Positions 1 to 7,372 of a stretch of 8,143 nt of DNA are shown here, piece by piece; position 1 is the stretch's first letter, and each line of letters starts with the position of its first letter. Location of the stretch: contig JALOAQ010000122.1 in NCBI GenBank assembly GCA_023228725.1, positions 1-8,143 of the forward strand, written 5' to 3'. The notes beneath the pieces were generated by a model that ran no database searches, was not told the origin of the DNA, and saw only the letters and a list, made by a program, of their open reading frames with translations. The stretch is from Bacteroidales bacterium. Lineage in GTDB: Bacteria; Bacteroidota; Bacteroidia; Bacteroidales; ML635J-15. The translations under genes were made by a program, and so were the position numbers.

Positions 1-1218
1 GAGTTAGCTGATTTGTTGAGAAGTATAGACGGCGTGGTATCTGTTGAAGAGTTAAGCACGACTAAATTTTTTTCCGAAAAGTATTTGATAATTTTTGAAC
101 AAAAAGTAGATGTGTTTAATGCAGATTCAAAAACTTTTCATCAAAGAGTGTTTTTAAACCACAAAAGTTTCAATTCTCCTGTTGTTTATACAACAGAAGG
201 CTATTCGGCGGATTATGCTGCAAATAAAAATTATATAAACGAGTTGTGTTCTATTTTAAATGCAAACGAAATATGCGTCGAGCATCGCTATTTTTCCGAA
301 TCTAAGCCCGAAGATTTGGATTGGCAGTTTTTAACAACTAAAAGTGCAGCAGATGATCATCATTTTATACGAGAAGCTTTAGGAAAACTGTACAAAGGTA
401 AATGGGTAAGTACAGGAATTAGTAAAGGCGGTCAAACTTGTCTTTTGTATCAAATGTATTATCCAAATGATGTAGATGCTTGTGTGGCATATGTGGCCCC
501 TATTGCAAAAGCTTTGGTGGACGGAAGACATGAGCAGTTTTTAAATAATGTGGCAAGAAAAAAAGAAAGACAAAAAATTACTAATTTTCAGTTAGAAATT
601 TTAAAAAGACGAGAGACTATATTTCCAATGTTTGAGCAATTTTGTAAAATTTCAAAACTTAGCTTTAACTTGCCATTAGAAGAAATTTATGATTATTGTG
701 TTTTGGAATATTCTTTTGCTTTTTGGCAATGGGTAGGTGATACAGAAAGAATTCCCCTTAAAAAAGAAACAGATTCAAAACTTTTCCAACATTGGATAGC
801 TGTATCCGGACCAGATTATTTTTCTATAGAAGGTTCAGAAGCTAGTTTGCCATTTTTTTATCAGGCAGCAAGAGAACTAGGTTATTATGGATATGAAACT
901 ACTAAGTTTGAGAAATTTTTAAAAATTAAATCTGCAAAAAACTATTTTAAAAAGATATTTTTGACTGCAGATATGAATCCTGAGTTTTATTCTCAAACCT
1001 CTATTGATTTAGAAAAATTTGTTCAAACAAAAGCTAAAAATACTATTTTAATTTATGGCGAATATGACCCATGGACAGCCGTAGCACCTGAGACTACAAA
1101 CACCGCAGATGTGGTAAAATTTATAAAACCAAAAGGAACTCATTCAACAAGAATTAAAAATATGCCAAAAATCCAACATGATATGATTATTAATTTGCTT
1201 AATAGTTTTGTGGAATAA
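1..1218 (+). CDS. S37-family (PS-10) tripeptidyl aminopeptidase, 5' partial
   Basis: The reading frame is open to the first base of the window, so the true start and any signal peptide lie upstream; a TTG at 13 is not a credible start. 405 codons are visible. Peptidase family S37 enzymes are serine hydrolases of the alpha/beta fold that release tripeptides from free N-termini and are usually exported. Seen here, counting from the TTG at 13: a nucleophile elbow G-I-S-K-G-G with Ser137 (codon 421-423); Asp352 in GEYDPW (1066-1068); and His377 in KGTHSTR (1141-1143), giving the expected Ser-Asp-His order. Also visible are an upstream HRYF segment near 91 and a DDHH segment near 114-117, both typical of the family as I remember it. 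The gene is intact to its TAA and ends in a probable terminator, so it is not co-transcribed with the next gene. The role is probably peptide scavenging in the periplasm or outside the cell, which is inferred from the family. A general alpha/beta hydrolase is the less likely alternative. Confidence 0.85.
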   Translation, partial: ELADLLRSIDGVVSVEELSTTKFFSEKYLIIFEQKVDVFNADSKTFHQRVFLNHKSFNSPVVYTTEGYSADYAANKNYINELCSILNANEICVEHRYFSESKPEDLDWQFLTTKSAADDHHFIREALGKLYKGKWVSTGISKGGQTCLLYQMYYPNDVDACVAYVAPIAKALVDGRHEQFLNNVARKKERQKITNFQLEILKRRETIFPMFEQFCKISKLSFNLPLEEIYDYCVLEYSFAFWQWVGDTERIPLKKETDSKLFQHWIAVSGPDYFSIEGSEASLPFFYQAARELGYYGYETTKFEKFLKIKSAKNYFKKIFLTADMNPEFYSQTSIDLEKFVQTKAKNTILIYGEYDPWTAVAPETTNTADVVKFIKPKGTHSTRIKNMPKIQHDMIINLLNSFVE

Positions 1219-1251
1219 ATATTTAAAAGCGAATTATTTCACTTTTTCTTT
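1210..1251 (+). terminator. Probable intrinsic terminator of the S37 peptidase gene
   Basis: GTGGAATAA (1210-1218, including the stop codon) pairs with TTATTTCAC (1234-1242) over nine base pairs with one G-U wobble and a 15-nt loop. A T-rich run, TTTTTCTTT (1243-1251), follows at once. Position, stem and U-tract fit a Rho-independent terminator. The stem is AT-rich, so its strength is uncertain. Confidence 0.55.
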
Positions 1252-1279
1252 GCTTACTAAAATCAATATAGTAATTTTG
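1249..1279 (+). promoter_or_regulatory. Bacteroidota-type promoter for the RND exporter gene
   Basis: TTTG at 1249-1252 (-33 element) is followed after a 19-nt spacer by TAATTTTG at 1272-1279. The second element is an exact match to the Bacteroidota -7 consensus TAnnTTTG. Transcription would start near 1284-1287, leaving a leader of about 20 nt before the ATG at 1305. It probably drives the following three genes, since I see no comparable pair of elements between them. Confidence 0.7.
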
Positions 1280-1304
1280 CAAACTCTTAAATATTAAAAT
1301 TATA

Positions 1305-3710
1305 ATGTGGAATAAAGTAGCTCGCTTAATTTTAAGGAACAGAATAACGCTTCTAATAATTGTTGGTTTGATAACCATTTTCATGGGATATAATGCTACC
1401 CGCATTGAAATGGATTATCATTATGCTTCAATGTTATCAAAGAAAGACCCTGTTTTGTTAGATAATATAAAGTTTAAAGAAACTTTTGGAGAAGAAGGAA
1501 ATGGTATTTTTATTGGCTTAGAAGACAACAATCTTTTTGAATTGAAAAAGTTTCAAGAATTGCAAAACTTATGCCTTGAATTGGAAAAAATAGAACATGT
1601 ATCTAGCGTTTTAACAGTTAGTTCGGCAATTAATATTCAACAAGTAACAGTTGTTGATGAAGTTGGCAAAAACAAAAGACAGTTTGAATTTTATAATATT
1701 TTTCCAGAAAATATCCAAACCCAACAAGAACTTGATAGTTTGAAAGATGTGTTTTTCTCTTTGCCTTTTTATAAAAATCTATTATATAATGAAGATCAAA
1801 ATGTGTTTTTGATGAATGTTGCTATAGATAAAGAAATAATAAATAGCAAAGATAGAATTCCGGTAGTTTTAGGAGTTGAAAAAATTATAAACAATTTTGC
1901 AAAAGAACAAAATATTAAAGTACATATTTCAGGTCTTCCTTTTATTAGAACTAAAATGATGGACTTGGTTAAAGGAGAAATTCTTTTGTTCATTGTTTTA
2001 GCCGCTCTAATTTGTGTTATAATTTTGTACTTTTATTTCCGTTCATTTAAAATTATAGGTGTAGCATTATTGGTGGTTGGAGTGAGTGTAGTTTGGGCAG
2101 TCGGATTTATGGGAATATTCGGATTTAAAATTACAATTCTTACCGGTATGATACCGCCGTTATTAATAGTTATAGGTATTCCAAATACAATATTTTTATT
2201 AAATAAATATCATGCAGAAACAAAAGCTCATGGAAATAAAATTCTAGCCTTGCAAAGAGTAATTTCAAAAATTGGAAATGCCGTTTTTTTAAGCAATGCT
2301 ACTACTGCCGTTGGTTTTGCAACTTTTATGATTACTAATAGCTCTATTTTAGTCGAGTTTGGAACTATTGCTTCTTTAGGAATAATTTCAACTTTTATTA
2401 ATGCTTTAATAATCATTCCTTCAATCTTTAGCTTTTTAAAACCACCTGCACAAAAATATACAAAGCACTTAAATAATAAATATTTGATGAGAGTTGTTAA
2501 CGTGCTTGTAGGGGTTGTAAATAATCATAGAAAAAAAGTATATACAATTATTGTTTTAGTAATTATAAGTGCCGTTTTTGGTGTTAGATTAATTAAAAAA
2601 ACCGGATATATTTTAGATGATGTTTCTCAAGATTCAGAAATTTATGTTGATACTAAATTTTTAGAAAAGAATTTTGGCGGTGTTAGTCCCTTAGAAATTG
2701 CCATAGAAACTAAAGACAGTATAACAGGCTATGAAATGATTACTCAAATAGAAAAAATTGATTCTTTACAGCAAAAATTACAAAAATATCCTGAGTTATC
2801 ACGGTCTTTATCTGTGGTTGACGCGTTAAAATTTTTAAATCAAGCTTACTCTACAGGAAAAGTAGATAAATACGCATTGCCTTCAAGTCCAAAAAACTAC
2901 GAAATTATTTTTCAAAGATTACCTAATGGATTAGACCAAAATATTGCTAAATCTTTTATAGACAGTAGCAAAACAATTACAAGAGTAAGTTTAAATATTG
3001 AAGATATTGGTACTAACAGAATGAAAATACTTTTGCCTAAAATAAAAAAAGATGTTAATACTGTTTTTCCGGAAGGTGACTACAAAACTTTAATTACAGG
3101 TAACACAATTTTATATTTTACTGGAACTACATATTTGATAAATAATTTATTTACCAGCTTAGCTTTAGCAATTATTGTAATAGGCTTGATAATGTTTGGT
3201 TTACAGCGTTCCTTCAAAATGGTGGGAATTTCTATGATTCCAAACTTAATTCCAATGCTTGTAACAGCTTCTTTAATGGGATATTTTGGAATACCTATTA
3301 AACCAAGTACAATTTTAGTTTTTGGAATTGCCTTAGGAATTTCTGTAGATGGAACAATACATTTTATTACAAAATATCGTCAAGAATTATTTTCAAATAA
3401 TTGGGATATAGGAAGTGCGGTGAAAAATGCAATTAGCGAAACCGGAATAAGCATGATGTACACTTATTCGATATTGTTTTTTGGTTTTTTAATTTTTACA
3501 GCATCAAGTTTTGGCGGGACAATTGCTCTAGGTTTTTTAATTTCTATGACTTTACTAATGGCAATGATTTGTAACTTAATATTATTGCCCTCAATGCTAA
3601 TGAGCTTAGAAAAATATATTACTAAAAAAGATTTTCCTGAACCTATTATTGAAATTTATAATAAAGACGATGTGGATAATAATGAAGTAAAAATAGACGA
3701 AATTGACTAA
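1305..3710 (+). CDS. RND superfamily (MMPL/Patched-like) exporter, 801 aa
   Basis: An inner-membrane transporter expected to use the proton gradient to move hydrophobic or lipid-like substrates; the substrate cannot be read from sequence. The architecture is the RND duplication. There is TM1 (about 14-30), a large extracytoplasmic loop (31-223), TM2-6 (about 224-377), TM7 (411-428), a second large loop (429-612) and TM8-12 (about 613-767). Conserved stretches after TM4 and TM10 (LLNKYH, 298-303; ITKYRQE, 688-694) and the NATTAVGFATF segment (331-341) support the MMPL family. At the charged TM4/TM10 position the second half has V-D-G (681-683, Asp682) while the first half has I-P-N (292-294), so only one acidic relay residue is visible. 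The last 26 or so residues are an acidic cytoplasmic tail. At about 800 residues it is shorter than the roughly 1,000-residue drug-efflux HAE-RND pumps, and no adaptor or TolC-like gene is adjacent. The ATG lies about 20 nt behind a good promoter. The SDR gene starts 32 nt after the stop. Confidence 0.85.
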   Translation: MWNKVARLILRNRITLLIIVGLITIFMGYNATRIEMDYHYASMLSKKDPVLLDNIKFKETFGEEGNGIFIGLEDNNLFELKKFQELQNLCLELEKIEHVSSVLTVSSAINIQQVTVVDEVGKNKRQFEFYNIFPENIQTQQELDSLKDVFFSLPFYKNLLYNEDQNVFLMNVAIDKEIINSKDRIPVVLGVEKIINNFAKEQNIKVHISGLPFIRTKMMDLVKGEILLFIVLAALICVIILYFYFRSFKIIGVALLVVGVSVVWAVGFMGIFGFKITILTGMIPPLLIVIGIPNTIFLLNKYHAETKAHGNKILALQRVISKIGNAVFLSNATTAVGFATFMITNSSILVEFGTIASLGIISTFINALIIIPSIFSFLKPPAQKYTKHLNNKYLMRVVNVLVGVVNNHRKKVYTIIVLVIISAVFGVRLIKKTGYILDDVSQDSEIYVDTKFLEKNFGGVSPLEIAIETKDSITGYEMITQIEKIDSLQQKLQKYPELSRSLSVVDALKFLNQAYSTGKVDKYALPSSPKNYEIIFQRLPNGLDQNIAKSFIDSSKTITRVSLNIEDIGTNRMKILLPKIKKDVNTVFPEGDYKTLITGNTILYFTGTTYLINNLFTSLALAIIVIGLIMFGLQRSFKMVGISMIPNLIPMLVTASLMGYFGIPIKPSTILVFGIALGISVDGTIHFITKYRQELFSNNWDIGSAVKNAISETGISMMYTYSILFFGFLIFTASSFGGTIALGFLISMTLLMAMICNLILLPSMLMSLEKYITKKDFPEPIIEIYNKDDVDNNEVKIDEID

Positions 3711-3742
3711 AAGAGTAAAAATGCTTAAATGAAATAAATAAT

Positions 3743-4714
3743 ATGAAAACACTAACTCCTATACATAACTTTAAGCGAAAAATTTTAGTAACAGGGGGGG
3801 CTGGTTTTATTGCAAGCTCTCTAGCCGAAAAACTATCCCAAGATAAAGAAAACCTAGTCATTGTGCTTGACAATTTATTGACCGGAGATATAAATAAAAT
3901 AACTTTCTTGTCGGATAATTTGAGATTTATCAAAGCTGATGTAAATAAATATGAAGAAATTATGGAAGTAATGCTTTCATATCAGTTTCATTATGTTTTT
4001 CATTATGCTGCTATGGTTGGAGTTTTGAGAACACAAAAAAATCCGGTCGGTGTGTTGAATGATATAAAAGGAATAGAAAATATTTGTAGATTAAGTAAAA
4101 ATACTGGTGTAAGACGAGTGTTTTATGCCTCTTCATCCGAAGTTTATGGCGAACCAGTTGAATTCCCTCAAAACGTACATACCACTCCATTAAATTCTAG
4201 GCTACCATATGCAATAGTGAAAAACCTTGGAGAAGCTTTTTTACGATCTTTTAATAAAGAGTTTGGTTTGGATTTTACTATTTTTAGATTTTTTAATACA
4301 TACGGAGCCAAGCAAAGTAAAGATTTTGTTATTTCTAAGTTTATTTATGCTGCTTTAAAAAATAATGATATTACAATTTATGGAGACGGCTCTCAAACTA
4401 GAACTTTCTGTTATATTGATGATAATATTGAAGCCTGTACTAAAATTGCCTATAATGATTTATTCATAAATGACGTTGTAAATATTGGCAATTCAATTGA
4501 AACTCCGATAATAGAACTTGCACAAAAAATAATAAAAATTTCTGAATCTAAATCTAAAATAATTCATTTGCCACCTCTTGCCGAGGGCGATATGACTAGA
4601 AGATGTCCGGATAATTCAAGTATGCTTGAAGTGTTAAACCGTGAACTAATTAGCTTAGAGCAAGGGATAGACAAAATTTTAAAAACCGGTCTTTTTGAAA
4701 TAATAAATTCGTAA
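3743..4714 (+). CDS. NAD-dependent epimerase/dehydratase (extended SDR), UDP-glucuronate decarboxylase-like
   Basis: A cytoplasmic extended short-chain dehydrogenase of 323 residues, a normal length for nucleotide-sugar epimerases, dehydratases and decarboxylases. The N-terminal Rossmann fold shows TGGAGFIAS (17-25), with Ala24 where TGxxGxxG enzymes have the third Gly. Asp43 at the end of strand 2 (VLDN) fits NAD ribose binding. Catalytic residues are Ser130-132 (YASSSEVYGEP) and Tyr156-x-x-x-Lys160 (YAIVK). RFFNTYG (182-188) and the GDGSQTRTFCYIDD stretch (214-227) resemble UDP-glucuronate decarboxylases and related enzymes, as does R-R-C-P-D (286-290). The AAMVGVLRT segment (89-97) differs from classical decarboxylases, so the exact reaction is open; 4-epimerase is an alternative. 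A G7 run at 3794-3800 encodes Gly18-Gly19. It starts 32 nt after the exporter gene and ends 7 nt before the prenyl synthase gene, consistent with one operon. No Shine-Dalgarno sequence is seen; the ATG is the first that includes the whole Rossmann fold. Confidence 0.85.
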   Translation: MKTLTPIHNFKRKILVTGGAGFIASSLAEKLSQDKENLVIVLDNLLTGDINKITFLSDNLRFIKADVNKYEEIMEVMLSYQFHYVFHYAAMVGVLRTQKNPVGVLNDIKGIENICRLSKNTGVRRVFYASSSEVYGEPVEFPQNVHTTPLNSRLPYAIVKNLGEAFLRSFNKEFGLDFTIFRFFNTYGAKQSKDFVISKFIYAALKNNDITIYGDGSQTRTFCYIDDNIEACTKIAYNDLFINDVVNIGNSIETPIIELAQKIIKISESKSKIIHLPPLAEGDMTRRCPDNSSMLEVLNRELISLEQGIDKILKTGLFEIINS

Positions 4715-4721
4715 TTTTAAA

Positions 4722-5690
4722 ATGTTAAACGATAAAGAATTATTAAAAATATTTAATGAATATTTGCTGAGACAAGATTTTGGAAATACTCCTTCTAATC
4801 TGTATGACCCAATTTATTATACTTTAAAGGCAGGAGGTAAAAGAATACGCCCTATTTTATGCCTTTTGTCAACTGAGCTTTTTGGAGAAAGTTATGAATC
4901 ATCATTAGATATTGCATGTGGAATTGAAATTTTTCATAATTTCACTCTTTTACACGATGATATGATGGATAAATCTGATATTAGAAGAGGAAATCCTACA
5001 GTGCATAAAAAGTGGACAGACAGTATCGCTTTATTGTCAGGAGACGCAATGTCGGTAATTGCATATAAATATATTTCAAAAGCCAAATATTTAAGTGAAA
5101 CTTTAGACTTGTTTTCTGATACTGCATTAAAAATTTGTGAAGGACAACAACTTGATATGGATTATGAAAATATGTCGGATATAAGTGTGGAGGATTATTT
5201 GAAAATGATTAATCTAAAAACTGCTGTTTTTTTGGCTGCTTCTTTAAAAATTGGAGCAATTTCCGCAAACACTAATCGCGAAAATAAAAGTAATATTTAT
5301 GAATTCGGAAGAAATTTAGGAATGGCTTTTCAATTACAGGACGATTATCTTGATACATATGGGGATTCTGAAAAATTTAAGAAAAATCTAGGAGGTGATA
5401 TAGCTTCAAATAAAAAAACTTTTCTATTACTAAAGGCTTTAGAACTCGCAAAAGGAAATGTTTTAAACGAGTTGAAATATTGGATAGCTTTGAAAGAATT
5501 TGATAAAAATGAAAAAATAAATGCAGTAAAAAATATTTATGATGCATTAAATATTTTAAAATATTCTGAAGGAAAAATTGACTATTATATGAATGAAGCA
5601 AGTCAATACTTTGCAAAAATTAATGCAGACAAAAATAAGAAAGATATCTTATTAAACTATACAAATTCTTTAGGACAAAGAAAGTTTTAA
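4722..5690 (+). CDS. Short-chain trans-polyprenyl diphosphate synthase (FPP/GGPP type)
   Basis: Condenses isopentenyl diphosphate with allylic diphosphates to make linear trans-prenyl diphosphates, a cytosolic step feeding quinone, carotenoid or other terpenoid synthesis. The 322-residue length is normal. Visible motifs in order are: GGKRIRP (38-44), which binds IPP; the first Asp-rich motif DDMMD (79-83) followed by RRGNPTVH (88-95); GQQLDMD (141-147); KTAVF (166-170); and the second Asp-rich motif LQDDYLD (205-211) with the GGDI segment (224-227). All catalytic Asp residues are present. Phe74 lies five residues before the first Asp and there is no two-residue insertion in the first motif. 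In studied enzymes this arrangement favours C20 rather than C30-50 products, but this is inference; in this phylum such proteins may also serve as the FPP synthase. It starts 7 nt after the SDR gene. The ATG at 4722 gives the usual N-terminal length. No strong terminator follows. Confidence 0.88.
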   Translation: MLNDKELLKIFNEYLLRQDFGNTPSNLYDPIYYTLKAGGKRIRPILCLLSTELFGESYESSLDIACGIEIFHNFTLLHDDMMDKSDIRRGNPTVHKKWTDSIALLSGDAMSVIAYKYISKAKYLSETLDLFSDTALKICEGQQLDMDYENMSDISVEDYLKMINLKTAVFLAASLKIGAISANTNRENKSNIYEFGRNLGMAFQLQDDYLDTYGDSEKFKKNLGGDIASNKKTFLLLKALELAKGNVLNELKYWIALKEFDKNEKINAVKNIYDALNILKYSEGKIDYYMNEASQYFAKINADKNKKDILLNYTNSLGQRKF

Positions 5691-5731
5691 ACTTAAATAC
5701 TCTTAGTTTTGCTTTTTGTATCATGTAGTTC

Positions 5732-5762
5732 TGCTTATGTAGTTTGAAATTTGCACATAGCA
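5732..5762. other. Imperfect inverted repeat upstream of the atpD promoter
   Basis: TGC-T-TATGT (5732-5740) can pair with ACATA-GCA (5755-5762) through eight base pairs with one bulged T around a 14-nt loop. No T-run follows on either strand, so it does not look like a standard terminator. It could be a processing or decay element for the prenyl synthase transcript, an operator, or chance in AT-rich DNA. The rest of the 5691-5861 gap holds only the atpD promoter. Confidence 0.25.
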
Positions 5763-5797
5763 TAAAAATTTAAAATATTAGTAAAATAAAACATCTA

Positions 5798-5831
5798 TTG
5801 TTTTTTATTGTAAATATAATTTATAATTTTG
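5798..5831 (+). promoter_or_regulatory. Bacteroidota-type promoter for atpDC
   Basis: TAATTTTG at 5824-5831 exactly matches the TAnnTTTG -7 consensus and is identical to the element ahead of the exporter gene. The best -33 candidate is TTG at 5798-5800, with a 23-nt spacer, at the long end of what is accepted for this phylum. Transcription would start near 5836-5839, about 25 nt before the atpD ATG. Confidence 0.55.
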
Positions 5832-5861
5832 TTTGCAATAAATTTAACATATATTAATACA

Positions 5862-7370
5862 ATGAGTCAAACAGTAGGAAAAATTGTTCAGGTTATTGGT
5901 CCTGTAATTGATGTAAGTTTTGAAAAATCTGGTGGAGAACTTCCAAAAATTCATGATGCATTAGAAATTAAACGCGAAGATGGTTCTTCTTTAGTAGTTG
6001 AGTGTCAACAACATATTGGAGAATATACAGTGCGTACAATCTCTATGGCTTCGACTGACGGTCTTTATAGAGGTATGGATGTTTTTGATACAAAAAAACC
6101 TATAGTAATGCCGATAGGCGACCAGGTAAAAGGACGATTAATGAATGTCGTTGGTGAAAATATTGACGGTTTATCTTCTTTAAGTAAAGAAAATGCTTAC
6201 GCTATTCATCGTGAACCTCCAAAATTCGAAGAGTTTAGTACCGAAATTGAAGTACTTTATACAGGTATTAAAGTAATCGACCTGATTGAACCATATTCTA
6301 AAGGTGGAAAAATTGGTTTGTTTGGTGGTGCTGGTGTAGGAAAAACGGTATTAATTCAAGAATTAATTAATAATATTGCTGTAGGATATGATGGCTTGTC
6401 TGTTTTTGCAGGGGTAGGAGAAAGAACTCGTGAGGGAAACGACTTACTTCGCGAAATGATTGAGGCAAATATTGTAAAATATGGAGATAAGTTTAAAGAA
6501 TCTATGGAAAAAGGTTCTTGGGACTTAAATCTTGTAGATGATAAAGAAATTGAAGAATCCAAACTAGCAATGGTGTTCGGACAAATGAACGAACCTCCGG
6601 GAGCTCGTGCAAGAGTTGCTTTATCTGGACTTTCAATTGCTGAAAGCTTTAGAGATGGAGGCTCTAAAACAAGCGGTAGAGATATTCTGTTCTTTGTTGA
6701 TAATATTTTTAGATTTACTCAAGCAGGCTCTGAAGTTTCTGCACTTTTAGGACGTATGCCTTCTGCTGTTGGATACCAACCAACTTTAGCAACAGAAATG
6801 GGAGAAATGCAAGAACGTATTACTTCAACAAAAACAGGCTCTATTACATCTGTTCAGGCTGTGTATGTTCCGGCTGACGACCTTACAGACCCAGCTCCAG
6901 CTACAACCTTCTCACACCTTGACGCTACAACTGTATTAAGTCGTAAAATTGCAGGGCTAGGAATTTATCCCGCCGTAGATCCCTTAGACTCGTCTTCAAG
7001 AATTTTATCAGCTGAAATTGTAGGAAAAGAACATTATGAAACCGCTCAAAAAGTAATAAATATTCTTCAAAGATATACCGAACTTCAAGATATTATCGCA
7101 ATTTTAGGAATGGACGAGTTGTCTGACGAAGATAAAATTGTAGTGCATCGTGCTCGTAGAGTCCAAAGATTTTTATCTCAACCATTCCATGTGGCAGAAG
7201 CATTTACAGGCTTAAAAGGTGAATTTGTGAAAATTGAAGATACTATTAAAGGATTTAATATGATACTTGATGGTGAAGTTGATAAATATCCAGAAGCCGC
7301 TTTTAATCTTGTTGGTACAATTGAGCAAGCTATCGCTAAAGGTGAAAAAATGCTCGCTGAAACTAATTAA
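5862..7370 (+). CDS. atpD: F1Fo ATP synthase subunit beta
   Basis: Catalytic subunit of the F1 head, which makes ATP from ADP and phosphate as the gamma shaft turns. 502 residues from the ATG at 5862 (MSQTVGKIVQVIGPVIDV), which matches the usual start of the family. The upstream in-frame TTG at 5829 overlaps the -7 promoter element and so cannot be the start. Seen: an N-terminal beta-barrel domain (1-80); P-loop GGAGVGKT (155-162); catalytic GERTREG with Glu187; Walker B strand ILFFVD ending in Asp280; the QAGSEVSALLGRMPS stretch (287-301); VYVPADDLTDPAP (335-347); and a C-terminal helical domain with DELSDED (418-424), the equivalent of the DELSEED loop. The segment about 203-233, before MVFGQMNEPPG, is longer than in the well-known bacterial beta subunits of about 460 residues and explains the extra length. 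atpC follows after 2 nt. Confidence 0.98.
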   Translation: MSQTVGKIVQVIGPVIDVSFEKSGGELPKIHDALEIKREDGSSLVVECQQHIGEYTVRTISMASTDGLYRGMDVFDTKKPIVMPIGDQVKGRLMNVVGENIDGLSSLSKENAYAIHREPPKFEEFSTEIEVLYTGIKVIDLIEPYSKGGKIGLFGGAGVGKTVLIQELINNIAVGYDGLSVFAGVGERTREGNDLLREMIEANIVKYGDKFKESMEKGSWDLNLVDDKEIEESKLAMVFGQMNEPPGARARVALSGLSIAESFRDGGSKTSGRDILFFVDNIFRFTQAGSEVSALLGRMPSAVGYQPTLATEMGEMQERITSTKTGSITSVQAVYVPADDLTDPAPATTFSHLDATTVLSRKIAGLGIYPAVDPLDSSSRILSAEIVGKEHYETAQKVINILQRYTELQDIIAILGMDELSDEDKIVVHRARRVQRFLSQPFHVAEAFTGLKGEFVKIEDTIKGFNMILDGEVDKYPEAAFNLVGTIEQAIAKGEKMLAETN

Positions 7371-7372
7371 TT

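Noticed and set aside
13..15. TTG at 13 as the start of the peptidase gene
   Set aside because: The frame is open back to base 1 and a signal peptide would be expected before this point, so the gene is cut by the window edge.
1223..1405. Minus-strand open frame of 60 codons
   Set aside because: It overlaps the promoter and the 5' end of the exporter gene; the translation looks like an antisense product of AT-rich DNA.
3646..3933. Minus-strand open frame of 95 codons
   Set aside because: It is antisense to the end of the exporter gene and the Rossmann region of the SDR gene and shows no recognisable domain.
5682..5694. AAGTTT-T-AAACTT palindrome as a terminator of the prenyl synthase gene
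   Set aside because: A real hairpin would have only five base pairs with one G-C pair, and no T-run follows directly.
5704..5711. TAGTTTTG as an additional promoter upstream of atpD
   Set aside because: It matches TAnnTTTG but no TTG or TTTG lies at the needed distance upstream, and it would be about 150 nt from the start codon.
5829..5861. TTG at 5829 as the start of atpD, adding 11 residues
   Set aside because: The added residues have no counterpart in AtpD proteins and the codon overlaps the -7 promoter element; the ATG at 5862 gives the standard N-terminus.
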